64,000 bases of DNA from Henriciella sp. (lineage in GTDB: Bacteria; Pseudomonadota; Alphaproteobacteria; Caulobacterales; Hyphomonadaceae): the NCBI RefSeq assembly GCF_029936995.1, contig NZ_JAPYRE010000001.1, positions 682,001 to 746,000 of the forward strand, in the 5' to 3' direction. Position numbers and translations under genes: made by a program. Every line of letters begins with the position of its first letter. The first letter of the stretch is position 1. Positions 19,097 through 27,763 of this stretch are shown one piece after another. The notes below the pieces were generated by a model. It was not told the DNA's origin. It saw only the letters and a program-made list of their open reading frames with translations, and made no database searches.

Positions 19097-19130
19097 AAAA
19101 AGCCCGGCCAGTGCGGCCGGGCTTTTTTTT
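19097..19130. terminator. Bidirectional intrinsic terminator
   Basis: AAAGCCCGGCC and GGCCGGGCTTT arms with A-tract on one side and eight T on the other; it serves the DUF885 gene (plus) and pntB (minus). Confidence 0.9.
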
Positions 19131-19151
19131 GATTGGGGCAGGGTAAAGACC

Positions 19152-20570
19152 CTAGAGGCTCTTCACGATTTCCTCGACCATCTTCTTCGCATCCGACAGC
19201 AGCATCATTGTATTGTCCTTGAAGAAGAGTTCGTTCTGGATACCGGCATAGCCGGAGCCCATCGAGCGCTTGATGAAAAGCACCGTCCCGGCATTCTCAA
19301 CATCGAGGACCGGCATGCCGTAGATCGGCGATGACTGGTCTGTCTTCGCGGCCGGGTTGGTGACGTCATTGGCACCAATAACGAAGGCCACATCGGCATT
19401 GTTGAAGTCGGAATTGATGTCTTCCAGCTCGAACACTTCGTCATAGGGCACCTGGGCTTCGGCGAGCAGCACGTTCATGTGGCCCGGCATACGGCCTGCG
19501 ACCGGGTGAATGGCATACTTCACCTCGACGCCTTCCTCCTTGAGGAGTTCGACCATTTCCTTCAGCGCGTGCTGCGCCTGGGCGACAGCCATGCCGTAGC
19601 CCGGCACGATGATGACCTTGCCGGCATTCTTCATGATGAAGGCTGCATCATCGGCAGAGCCCTGCTTGAAGGGCCGGTCAACATCCGCGCCAGCAGCGGC
19701 ACCACCATCATCGTCCGCGCCGAAGCCGCCGAGGATGACCGAGATGAAGCTGCGGTTCATGCCCTTACACATGATGTAGGAGAGGATCGCACCCGAGGAG
19801 CCGACGAGTGCGCCGGTGATGATCAGGGCGAAGTTGCCGAGCGTGAAGCCGAGTGCGGCCGCGGCCCAGCCCGAATACGAGTTGAGCATCGAGACAACGA
19901 CCGGCATGTCCGCCCCGCCAATCGGGATGATCAGCGTGATACCAAGGATCAGGGCAAGCACGGTGAGGCCCCAGAAGGCCCATGTCGCCGAGCCGCCGGA
20001 CACGATTAGCACAGCGATCAGCGCGATAATGCCTGCGCCGAAAGCGATATTCAGCAGGTGGCGGGCTGGCAGCAGGATGGGCGAGCCCGACATGTTGCCG
20101 TTAAGCTTGGCGAACGCGATCACCGAGCCGGTAAAGGTCAGTGCGCCGATGGCTGAGCCGAGCGACAGCTCGATCAGCGAGACAAGGGCGATATTGCCAA
20201 CCACGCCGATGCCGAACTCTGCCGGGGCATAGAGTGCGGCGGCGGCGACAAGCACGGCCGCCATGCCGACCAGCGAGTGGAAAGCGGCGACGAGTTGCGG
20301 CATCGCCGTCATGGCAATGCGCCGGGCAATGATCGCACCGATAACGCCGCCAACGGCTGCACCGGCGATAAGGATGCCCCAGGTGACGGCATCAAGCTGG
20401 TTCCAGAGCAGGGCAAGTGTCGTAATGACCGCGATGGCCATGCCGATAATGCCGTTGCGGTTACCCTTGCGGGCGGTCGCAGGACTGGACAGGCCGCGCA
20501 GGGCCAGGATGAAGAGCATACCCGCGATGAGATAGAGCAGCGGGGCCCATGTATTGGTGAACTGTTCCAC
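19152..20570 (-). CDS. pntB: NAD(P) transhydrogenase subunit beta
   Basis: PntB forms the proton-channel half and the NADP(H)-binding domain III of the membrane transhydrogenase, which uses the proton gradient to make NADPH from NADH. The 472-residue sequence has about eight TM helices in the first 290 residues. Domain III follows with VPGYGMAVAQAQHA, the KYAIHPVAGRMPGHMNVLL segment, VIGANDVTNPAA and a C-terminal FIKRSMGSGYAG. It is the last of three ordered genes (pntAA-pntAB-pntB) transcribed leftwards, 3 bases after pntAB, and ends at a terminator. Confidence 0.97.
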   Translation of the reverse strand: MEQFTNTWAPLLYLIAGMLFILALRGLSSPATARKGNRNGIIGMAIAVITTLALLWNQLDAVTWGILIAGAAVGGVIGAIIARRIAMTAMPQLVAAFHSLVGMAAVLVAAAALYAPAEFGIGVVGNIALVSLIELSLGSAIGALTFTGSVIAFAKLNGNMSGSPILLPARHLLNIAFGAGIIALIAVLIVSGGSATWAFWGLTVLALILGITLIIPIGGADMPVVVSMLNSYSGWAAAALGFTLGNFALIITGALVGSSGAILSYIMCKGMNRSFISVILGGFGADDDGGAAAGADVDRPFKQGSADDAAFIMKNAGKVIIVPGYGMAVAQAQHALKEMVELLKEEGVEVKYAIHPVAGRMPGHMNVLLAEAQVPYDEVFELEDINSDFNNADVAFVIGANDVTNPAAKTDQSSPIYGMPVLDVENAGTVLFIKRSMGSGYAGIQNELFFKDNTMMLLSDAKKMVEEIVKSL

Positions 20571-20573
20571 GGT

Positions 20574-20942
20574 TTACTCCCCCTTCTTCTTGTACATGCC
20601 CAGCATGCGCTGGGTGACGAGGAAGCCGCCGAATATGTTGACGCTGGCGAGCGCCACGGCGACGCCGCCGAGGATCTTGGCGATCCAGCCACCATTCACA
20701 TCGGTGAGCGAGGCCGCCGCGACAATGGCGCCGACAATGATCACGGATGAGATGGCGTTGGTCACGGCCATCAGCGGGGTGTGAAGGGCCGGAGTGACCG
20801 ACCAGACAACGTAATAGCCGACAAAGCAGGCCAGCGCGAAGAGCGCGGCCAGGAACACTGTCGGGTTGATTGCGGCAATCTCAGCCGCATGGGCGGGCAG
20901 GGCGAGCGCCGCTGCCGCCATGATTACAGGTATGGCTTTCAT
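20574..20942 (-). CDS. pntAB: NAD(P) transhydrogenase subunit alpha, C-terminal membrane part
   Basis: This 122-residue polypeptide corresponds to the C-terminal membrane domain of E. coli PntA, encoded separately as in many alphaproteobacteria. After a hydrophobic signal-like N-terminus ([19 protein letters not shown]) it carries three TM segments, including [20 protein letters not shown], the conserved family signature, and ends in a basic GMYKKKG. Its start overlaps the pntAA stop by 4 bases, indicating translational coupling. Confidence 0.95.
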   Translation of the reverse strand: MKAIPVIMAAAALALPAHAAEIAAINPTVFLAALFALACFVGYYVVWSVTPALHTPLMAVTNAISSVIIVGAIVAAASLTDVNGGWIAKILGGVAVALASVNIFGGFLVTQRMLGMYKKKGE

Positions 20943-22066
20943 GATTTCAGCCTTTCATTGACGGTTTCGCCGCCGCGCGTGAGCATCATGGCGGTGACGA
21001 TCTCGTCTTCAGTATCGAGGTTGAGTGAGCCGTCCTCGGCCGTGATGAGCGGTAGGAAGGCAATCAGGTTCTTGGCAAACAGCGACGAGGAGTCGGCGGG
21101 CAGACGGGCCGGCAGGTTGGAGAACCCGGCCACTTTCACGCCGTCGACATCGACCACCTCATCAGGCTTTGACAGTGGGCAATTGCCGCCGGCAGCCACA
21201 GCCATGTCGACAATAACGGAACCCGGCTTCATGGACTTCACCATCGCCTCGCTGATCAGTTCTGGTGCCGGACGGCCCGGAATCAGCGCAGTCGTGACGA
21301 CGATGTCCTGTTTCGCGATATGGCTCTCGGTGAGTTCGTTCTGTTTCTTCTTGTACTCATCCGACATTTCCTTGGCGTAGCCGCCAGCCGTCTCGGCTTC
21401 CTTGAACTCCTCGTCCTCGACGGCGATGAACTTCGCGCCGAGTGAGGCGACCTGTTCCTTGGCGGCCGGGCGGACATCTGTCGCGGTGACAACACCGCCG
21501 AGGCGGCGGGCTGTTGCAATCGCCTGGAGACCGGCAACGCCTGCACCCATAACGAAGACTTTCGCAGGGGCCACGGTGCCAGCCGCCGTCATCATCATGG
21601 GCATGGCGCGTCCATAGATGTGGGCACCTTCAACCATCGCGCGGTACCCTGCCAGGTTGGATTGCGATGACAGGGCGTCCATGGCCTGCGCACGCGTGAT
21701 GCGCGGCGTGAATTCCATGGCGAGCGTATTGAGTTTCTTCTTGTTGAAGGCGTCTGCGAGATCGCCCATTCCGAACGGGTTCATCAGGGCGATGACTGTC
21801 AGGCCTTCAGGGTAACTGGCGGCCTCTTCCGCGCTCGGAGCACGCACCTTGAGGAGAAGGTCTGCATCCTTGATGGCGTCACCTGCCGATGAGGCAATCG
21901 TTGCACCTTCGTCCGTATAAGCCTTGTCCAGAAAGCCCGCAGCAGTTCCTGCCCCGGATTCAATCGTGACGTTATGGCCTAAACCGACGAGCTTCTTTAC
22001 CGAGTCCGGTGTAGCCGCCACACGCGACTCCCCCGGGCTTGTCTCTTTTGTAATTGTCAGCTTCAT
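20939..22066 (-). CDS. pntAA: NAD(P) transhydrogenase subunit alpha, NAD-binding part
   Basis: The soluble NAD(H)-binding domain I of transhydrogenase belongs to the alanine dehydrogenase/PntA fold. I start at the ATG at 22066 ([13 protein letters not shown]), the conserved N-terminus; the frame opens to 22102 but without family support. Visible features: [14 protein letters not shown], the nucleotide-fold motif [37 protein letters not shown], and [13 protein letters not shown]. Length about 375 is normal. It leads the pntAA-pntAB-pntB operon; its start is 57 bases from the divergent SDR gene. Confidence 0.96.
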   Translation of the reverse strand: MKLTITKETSPGESRVAATPDSVKKLVGLGHNVTIESGAGTAAGFLDKAYTDEGATIASSAGDAIKDADLLLKVRAPSAEEAASYPEGLTVIALMNPFGMGDLADAFNKKKLNTLAMEFTPRITRAQAMDALSSQSNLAGYRAMVEGAHIYGRAMPMMMTAAGTVAPAKVFVMGAGVAGLQAIATARRLGGVVTATDVRPAAKEQVASLGAKFIAVEDEEFKEAETAGGYAKEMSDEYKKKQNELTESHIAKQDIVVTTALIPGRPAPELISEAMVKSMKPGSVIVDMAVAAGGNCPLSKPDEVVDVDGVKVAGFSNLPARLPADSSSLFAKNLIAFLPLITAEDGSLNLDTEDEIVTAMMLTRGGETVNERLKS

Positions 22067-22123
22067 GGGGCGAGTGATCGGAAAAATCTTGCGCAAAAGC
22101 AATAGTGAAATGGGAATATTGGT

Positions 22124-22891
22124 ATGGAATTGTTTGATCTTACCGGAAAGACCGCACTTGTTACGGGCTCCTCTGGCGGACTGGGCGCAAATTTTGCGCG
22201 GGTTCTGGCAAAGGCCGGTGCACGTGTCGTCCTCGCCGCCCGCAGACTGGAAAAGCTTGAGGCGCTCGCCAGCGAAATTGAATCTGCTGGTGGAAAGGCG
22301 TTTGCTGTCCAGATGGATGTGACAAAGCCTGAAAGCGTCGATGCGTCATTTGCGAAGATCCAGAATGAACTTGGCGCGCCCTGCGACATCATTGTGAACA
22401 ATTCCGGTATCGCGCGCGATAACTGGTTCACGAAAATGAGCGAGGAGGACTGGCGTGCGGTGATGGATACGAATCTGGACGGCGTCTGGCGGGTCGCAAA
22501 GGCTGGTGCCAATGCACTGACGGAAGCGGGCAAGCCGGGTTCCATCATCAACATTGCCTCAATCACGGCCCTGCGTCCGTCCCAGACGATTGCAGCCTAT
22601 GCCGCGTCCAAGGCGGCTGTAGATCACCTGACGCGGGTCATGGGGCTGGAACTTGCACGTTATGGAATTCGGGTGAACGCCCTGGCGCCTGGCTATTTCA
22701 AGACGGACATCAATGATGAGTTCCTGGAAAGCGAGATTGGCGACAAAATGCGCAAGCGTGTGCCGATGCGCCGCTTCGGCGATTATGATGAGCTCGGTGG
22801 TCCGCTCCTTCTTCTGGCGTCCGAAGCGGGTAGCTACATGACCGGGTCCACCATTGTTGTCGATGGCGGGCATGTTGTGAGTGCGCTCTAG
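22124..22891 (+). CDS. Short-chain dehydrogenase/reductase
   Basis: This is a classical SDR of 255 residues with the cofactor motif TGSSGGLGANFA (about 14-25), NNSGIARDN as the NNAG variant, a serine in NIASITALRP and the catalytic YAASKAA tyrosine/lysine pair. AARRLEKL after the second strand, with arginines, favours NADP(H). The C-terminus GSTIVVDGGHVVSAL is typical of 3-oxoacyl-ACP-reductase-like SDRs. Substrate is not deducible. It is divergent from pntAA. Confidence 0.9.
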   Translation: MELFDLTGKTALVTGSSGGLGANFARVLAKAGARVVLAARRLEKLEALASEIESAGGKAFAVQMDVTKPESVDASFAKIQNELGAPCDIIVNNSGIARDNWFTKMSEEDWRAVMDTNLDGVWRVAKAGANALTEAGKPGSIINIASITALRPSQTIAAYAASKAAVDHLTRVMGLELARYGIRVNALAPGYFKTDINDEFLESEIGDKMRKRVPMRRFGDYDELGGPLLLLASEAGSYMTGSTIVVDGGHVVSAL

Positions 22892-23007
22892 GTTGTTGCA
22901 GACGGGCGGGGGGGATAGCATCTTGTTTCCACCGTCCGGCCCCCAGATTTTTCTGTTCAATTACAAGGACCGGCTTAGCGCTTCATTAGGATGAACATGC
23001 GAGCCTG

Positions 23008-23301
23008 ATGCATTCAGCGAAGAGTGCTGCAATGGCCGCGATCAGGAAACCGGACCCCCGTTCTGTCGAACTGGAAAAACGCGAGAACGATACGCCTCAT
23101 CATGCACCGCAAGATGATGTTCGGGAAAAGCGTGATCTGAGTGAGCTATATTCACCAGCGCGCAGAATGCAGGCCGACCTTCAGGCGTCGATCTCGAAGC
23201 ACTCGCGCGCATCCCGGCGGGTCAGCATTGGCTGTGTTCTGGCGCTCTCCTCGGGGATAACAACTCTCCTCGGCGTTTTTATTTTCACCGGAATCTGGTA
23301 G
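23008..23301 (+). CDS. Small single-TM hypothetical protein
   Basis: The 97-residue protein has a charged, probably disordered N-terminal 70 residues (many Arg, Glu, Asp, Pro) and one C-terminal membrane helix (about 72-95, SIGCVLALSSGITTLLGVFIF). This is a tail-anchored-like layout. ATGs at 23008 and 23032 are both possible starts. AGGATG lies 15-20 bases upstream of the first. No family recognised. It sits between the SDR and galU, all on the plus strand. Confidence 0.55.
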   Translation: MHSAKSAAMAAIRKPDPRSVELEKRENDTPHHAPQDDVREKRDLSELYSPARRMQADLQASISKHSRASRRVSIGCVLALSSGITTLLGVFIFTGIW

Positions 23302-23369
23302 CCGAAACTGGCCATGATCGGTGAGAAGCCTATTCTGTTCCGGTCCTGCGGTGTCAGAAGGAGTTTGGA

Positions 23370-24245
23370 ATGGGGATACGTAAAGCGGTCATGCCGGTTG
23401 CAGGGCATGGCACAAGGGTCTTGCCGGCGACCAAATCCATTCCCAAGGAGCTTCTGCCCGTCGTTGACCGGCCTGCCTTGCAATATGTCGTTGATGAGGC
23501 GCTTGAAGCTGGAATTGAGCATATCGTCTTTGTGACAGGCCGGGGCAAAGGGGCCATCGAGGATTATTTCGATGAGGCCTTCGAACTGGAGGCCGCCCTT
23601 GCGGCCAAGACGTCCAAAGCTGATATCCTGGCCGAGGTCCAACGGACGAAACTGCCGGCCGGCGCTGCGAGCTTCACGCGTCAGCAAGCGCCTCTCGGGC
23701 TGGGACATGCTGTATGGTGTGCGAAGGATATCGTCGGCGATGAGCCTTTTGCCGTCCTGCTGCCGGATGTGATTGTCAGGGCAAAACCTTCCTGCCTGGC
23801 GCAAATGGTCGAGGCCTATGAAAACACTGGCGGCAATATCGTTGCGGTCGACCCTGTGCCGGAAGAAAAGATTTCTTCCTACGGTGTCATCACCCCTGAG
23901 TCCCGCGATGGACGTCTGATCCGGATGAGCGGTATGGTCGAGAAACCCCCACGTGAGGAAGCGCCCTCCAACCTCAAGATTACGGGCCGCTACATCCTCC
24001 AGCCGGAAATTTTTGACCTTCTGGAAGAACAGGGAAAAGGCGCGGGTGGCGAGATACAGCTGACCGATTCCATGGTGACGCTGATGGAGTCACAGAGCTT
24101 CCACGCCTATGAATTCGATGGCGAGGAGTTTGATTGCGGGTCCAAGGCCGGATACTTCGAGGCGGTCGTGGCCCATGCTCTGCAGAACCCCGAGACGGCT
24201 GACGAAGCGAAAGCGATACTTGCGCGCTATGCTGCCGGGACATGA
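23370..24245 (+). CDS. galU: UTP-glucose-1-phosphate uridylyltransferase
   Basis: GalU makes UDP-glucose from UTP and glucose-1-phosphate for envelope polysaccharides and glycolipids. The nucleotidyltransferase signature AGHGTRVLPATKSIPKELLP (11-30) followed by VVDRP, plus FVTGRGKGAIEDYFD and GVITPESRDG, are diagnostic. The 291-residue length is standard. AGAAGGAG precedes the ATG. The epimerase gene 68 bases downstream on the same strand also uses UDP-sugars, suggesting a sugar-nucleotide unit; UDP-glucose dehydrogenase, which would link them, is not in the window. Confidence 0.95.
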   Translation: MGIRKAVMPVAGHGTRVLPATKSIPKELLPVVDRPALQYVVDEALEAGIEHIVFVTGRGKGAIEDYFDEAFELEAALAAKTSKADILAEVQRTKLPAGAASFTRQQAPLGLGHAVWCAKDIVGDEPFAVLLPDVIVRAKPSCLAQMVEAYENTGGNIVAVDPVPEEKISSYGVITPESRDGRLIRMSGMVEKPPREEAPSNLKITGRYILQPEIFDLLEEQGKGAGGEIQLTDSMVTLMESQSFHAYEFDGEEFDCGSKAGYFEAVVAHALQNPETADEAKAILARYAAGT

Positions 24246-24313
24246 ACCATACACAGTCTGTTCCTTTCCCCACTTTCACCAGACCGCTATAGCGAAGGGT
24301 GTGAGGTAAGAAG

Positions 24314-25315
24314 ATGAGATTCCTGGTCACCGGCGTTGCAGGCTTTATCGGATCGCAGATATCGCAGGCCCTTCTTGAGGACGGCCACAGTGTTCTGGGG
24401 CTCGACAATCTCAATGCCTATTACGATGTCGCCCTGAAACAGGAGCGGCTGCACCGGCTGGAGCGGATGAAGGAATTCGAGTTCCGCAAACTCGATATTT
24501 CCGATCATGACACGCTGCTCGCCCTGCCGGAGCGGGATTCCATCGACCGTGTTATCCATCTCGCCGCTCAGGCGGGTGTGCGCTATTCTCTGGAAAATCC
24601 TTTCGCCTATGCCGCATCGAACATGACGGGCCATCTGGCGATTCTGGAATTCTGCCGCCGGGCCGCCAAGGCACCGATGCTGATCTATGCATCATCGAGT
24701 TCGGTTTATGGCGACGATGCCGTTGCCCCCTTCAAGGAAGATGCGAATGTCGACCGGCCTGTTTCGCTTTATGCCGCAACAAAGCGCGCTGATGAGCTGA
24801 TGAGCCAGGCCTATGCCAAGCTCTATGATATTCAGCAGATCGGGGTGCGTTTCTTCACCGTGTATGGGCCGTTGGGCAGGCCCGATATGGCCTACTGGTC
24901 GTTTACGGACAGGATCCTGCGCGGCGAGACGATCCGTGTTTTCAATGGCGGCAAGATGAAGCGCGATTTCACTTTCATCGCCGACGCGATCGCCGGGCTG
25001 AAGGCCATCGCGACCAAGCGCGCGGTTTTCGTCGAAGGCGAACGTGCGCACAAGCTCTACAATATCGGTCACAACCAGCCGGTCGCCCTGCTGGATTTTA
25101 TCCAGACCATCGAGAAGGCGACAGGCAAGAAAGCACGCATCGCGCTTGAGCCGATGCAGCCTGGCGATGTTACAGAAACCTGTGCTGACATATCCCGGAT
25201 GCAGGCCGATTATGGCTATGATCCGAAGGTCTCGCTCGAGGAGGGTATAGGCCGCTTTGTCGACTGGTTCACCACACAGCGGGTCGCGTCCGGCCCGGCC
25301 CGGCGGTCATTCTAG
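24314..25315 (+). CDS. NAD-dependent UDP-sugar epimerase (UDP-glucuronate 4-epimerase type)
   Basis: This extended SDR begins with the nucleotide motif VTGVAGFIGSQISQALL (5-21), then GLDNLNAYYDV, which is typical of CapI/LpsL-like UDP-glucuronate 4-epimerases. The active-site YAATKRA pair, GVRFFTVYGPLGRPDMA and GKMKRDFTFIAD support the same subfamily. The product would be UDP-galacturonate for lipopolysaccharide or capsule. Length 333 is normal. It follows galU and is only 15 bases ahead of the threonine dehydratase start. Confidence 0.9.
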   Translation: MRFLVTGVAGFIGSQISQALLEDGHSVLGLDNLNAYYDVALKQERLHRLERMKEFEFRKLDISDHDTLLALPERDSIDRVIHLAAQAGVRYSLENPFAYAASNMTGHLAILEFCRRAAKAPMLIYASSSSVYGDDAVAPFKEDANVDRPVSLYAATKRADELMSQAYAKLYDIQQIGVRFFTVYGPLGRPDMAYWSFTDRILRGETIRVFNGGKMKRDFTFIADAIAGLKAIATKRAVFVEGERAHKLYNIGHNQPVALLDFIQTIEKATGKKARIALEPMQPGDVTETCADISRMQADYGYDPKVSLEEGIGRFVDWFTTQRVASGPARRSF

Positions 25316-25330
25316 GGGGTGGAGAAGCCC

Positions 25331-26311
25331 ATGTCTGCATTGCCAACTTCGCAGGATGTGATTGAGGTGTCGCACCGGCTTGAAGAACATGTCGTGCGCA
25401 CGCCGGTCTTGCGGAACGATGCACTTGATGCACTGGCAGGTGCACAGCTGTTCCTGAAGTGCGAAAACCTCCAGCACACTGGCAGTTTCAAGATCAGAGG
25501 CGCAACGAACCGTCTGCTCCAGATTGCGCCAGAGAGACGTGCCGCCGGAGTTGTAGCCTTCTCGTCCGGCAACCATGCGCAGGGTGTGGCGCGTGCGGCC
25601 CGACTGCTCGATATGCCGGCGCTGATCGTGATGCCGGCTGATGCGCCGGCGATAAAGGTCGATGGTGTACGTAGGGATGGAGCAGAAGTTCGCCTTTATG
25701 ACCGTGAGACTGAAAGCCGTGAGGATATCGCGGCTGAAGAGGCGCAGAAACGGGGCGCGACGCTGGTGCCTAGCTTTGATGACCCGTATATCGTGGCCGG
25801 GCAGGGCAGTTGCGGGGTCGAATTCGCGCATCAGGTGCGGGAACTGGATACCGGACTCGATCACCTGATTTGCTGCACAGGCGGGGGCGGTTTGATAAAT
25901 GGCATAGCCCTCGCGTTCGAGGCGCTCAGCCCGGACACGGCAATCTGGACGGCGGAACCGACCGGACATGATGACTGGCGCCAGTCGCTACAGGCGGGAG
26001 ACATCAAGGTGAATGCGCCGGGAACGCGCTCTATCTGCGATGCCATACTGACGCCTGCACCGGGGCTTGTCACATGGGCGCTCGGCAAACGCCTGCTCAA
26101 GGGCGGTTGCGCCGTGGAGGATGACCGGATCGAGGAAACGATGCGCCTGGCGTTCAGGCACCTCAAGCTGGTTCTGGAACCGGGGGGCGCCGCGGCGCTT
26201 GCGTGTGCGCTTTATGACCTGCCTATGGAAGCCAGGGGCAAGCGCGTTGGCATCATTCTGTCGGGCGGGAATGTCGACCCGGACCAGTTTGCCCGGATCA
26301 TCTCTGCCTAA
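25331..26311 (+). CDS. Threonine/serine dehydratase, PLP-dependent
   Basis: This fold-type II PLP enzyme deaminates threonine to 2-oxobutyrate, or serine to pyruvate. The start at 25331 (MSALPTSQ) has GTGGAGAAG upstream; a start at 25319 is unsupported. Features: GSFKIRGA with the PLP lysine (K54 from this start), [11 protein letters not shown] binding the cofactor phosphate, [13 protein letters not shown] as the glycine loop, and SGGNVDPD at the C-terminus. It has no ACT regulatory domain, so it is the short catabolic or biodegradative type (also compare serine racemase). Confidence 0.88.
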   Translation: MSALPTSQDVIEVSHRLEEHVVRTPVLRNDALDALAGAQLFLKCENLQHTGSFKIRGATNRLLQIAPERRAAGVVAFSSGNHAQGVARAARLLDMPALIVMPADAPAIKVDGVRRDGAEVRLYDRETESREDIAAEEAQKRGATLVPSFDDPYIVAGQGSCGVEFAHQVRELDTGLDHLICCTGGGGLINGIALAFEALSPDTAIWTAEPTGHDDWRQSLQAGDIKVNAPGTRSICDAILTPAPGLVTWALGKRLLKGGCAVEDDRIEETMRLAFRHLKLVLEPGGAAALACALYDLPMEARGKRVGIILSGGNVDPDQFARIISA

Positions 26312-26787
26312 TTCTCTTTCAGGATGCGCGCCTTCTGGCGCTGCCAGTCACGCTTTTTGGCGGTTTCGCGCTTGTCCGGGGCTTTCTTGCCTGTGGCGAC
26401 CCCGATGAGGAGCTTCGCGATCCCGCGATCATTGAAATAGAGTTTCAGCGGCACGATGGTACGCCCGGCCCGGTCAACTGACTGGGCGAGGCGGGCCAGC
26501 TCCCGTTTCGAAGCCAAGAGCTTGCGGCGGCGTTTCGGCTCGTGATTGAACTGGTTTGCGCCCTCATAGGGCGGGAAGTCCGCATTCACCAGCCATAGCT
26601 CACCATTCTCGACGGCGGCATAGGCTTCGGCGATATTGGCCTTGCCATTGCGCAGGGATTTAACCTCGCTGCCTTCAAGCACGATGCCGGTCTCGAGCGT
26701 GTCTTCGACATGATAGTCGAAACGCGAGCGGCGATTAGCGGCAACGAGGCCATCATTCCGGCCCTTGATCTGATCTTTTTTCGACAT
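26308..26787 (-). CDS. smpB: tmRNA-binding protein SmpB
   Basis: SmpB binds tmRNA and brings it to stalled ribosomes in trans-translation. The 159-residue sequence has the OB-fold core with [39 protein letters not shown] and [23 protein letters not shown], whose basic C-terminal tail occupies the mRNA path. It lies 5 bases after dapA in the same direction, the usual alphaproteobacterial arrangement. The tmRNA gene itself is not seen in the window. The stop codon overlaps the convergent dehydratase by a few bases. Confidence 0.96.
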   Translation of the reverse strand: MSKKDQIKGRNDGLVAANRRSRFDYHVEDTLETGIVLEGSEVKSLRNGKANIAEAYAAVENGELWLVNADFPPYEGANQFNHEPKRRRKLLASKRELARLAQSVDRAGRTIVPLKLYFNDRGIAKLLIGVATGKKAPDKRETAKKRDWQRQKARILKEN

Positions 26788-26792
26788 GCCGC

Positions 26793-27668
26793 CTATATAA
26801 GTCCGGCTGTCGCCATTGCAGCCTCAATTTTTTCAGCTGCCTCACCATGCGGCGCGACAATAGGAAGGCGCACTTCGCCGGAACACAGGCCGAGTTTAGC
26901 AAGCGCATACTTTGCCGGGCCGGGTGAGGGCGTGACGAACAGCGTCTTGTGAAGCGCAATGAACTTCTTCTCGATCTCCTGGGCCGTGGCGAGGTCGCCT
27001 GACTGAACCGCGGCATGCATCTTCGCCATCTGTTCCGGCGCGATGTTGGCCGTAACGGAAATGCAGCCCTTGCCGCCCATGGCGCAATAGCCGAGTGCCG
27101 TGGGGTCATCACCGGAGATCTGGACGAACTGTTCACCTTCCAATGCGCCAGCCTGCAGGCTGACACGAGCGAGATCGCCCGTCGCATCCTTGATGCCGAT
27201 GATGTTCGGCAGCTTGCCGAGCCTGGCAACGGTCTCGGGTTGAATGTCTGAAACGGTGCGGCCGGGCACGTTATAGATCATGATCGGCAGTGACACCGCG
27301 TCGTGGATGGCGCGGAAGTGTGCTTCCAGGCCGATCTGGTCAGGCCGGTTGTAATAGGGGCAGACGCAGAGGGCGCCATCCGCGCCGGCATCCTTGGCGT
27401 GCTGGACAAGACCGATGGCTTCCCGTGTTGAGTTTGACCCGGCCCCGGCGAGAACAGGCACGCGGCCTGCTGCGACTTCTATGCACAATGACACCATCTC
27501 ACGATGCTCATCATGGCTCAGTGTTGCCGACTCGCCAGTCGTGCCGCACGGCACCAAGGCCCCGCTGCCGCCTTCGATCTGGCGTTCGATGAGGTCTGCG
27601 TAGGCTTTGCGGTCGACAGCCCCATTCTTGAATGGAGTGACGAGAGCAGGGATTGATCCTTGGAACAT
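26793..27668 (-). CDS. dapA: 4-hydroxy-tetrahydrodipicolinate synthase
   Basis: DapA condenses pyruvate with aspartate semialdehyde, the first step of the lysine/diaminopimelate branch that feeds peptidoglycan. The TIM-barrel sequence shows [10 protein letters not shown] (41-50), [11 protein letters not shown] with the catalytic tyrosine Y132, and [10 protein letters not shown] with the Schiff-base lysine K160. Length 291 is standard. It is co-transcribed with smpB and divergent from the lytic transglycosylase gene. Confidence 0.96.
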   Translation of the reverse strand: MFQGSIPALVTPFKNGAVDRKAYADLIERQIEGGSGALVPCGTTGESATLSHDEHREMVSLCIEVAAGRVPVLAGAGSNSTREAIGLVQHAKDAGADGALCVCPYYNRPDQIGLEAHFRAIHDAVSLPIMIYNVPGRTVSDIQPETVARLGKLPNIIGIKDATGDLARVSLQAGALEGEQFVQISGDDPTALGYCAMGGKGCISVTANIAPEQMAKMHAAVQSGDLATAQEIEKKFIALHKTLFVTPSPGPAKYALAKLGLCSGEVRLPIVAPHGEAAEKIEAAMATAGLI

Positions 27669-27763
27669 CGTAATCTTGCCGCGATTTATGTGTTGAACAT
27701 ATGGTCTGGAAACCGAGTCGCGTGTTTGGCACGCTGGGAAGCAGATGAAAACAGGCAGGGCTT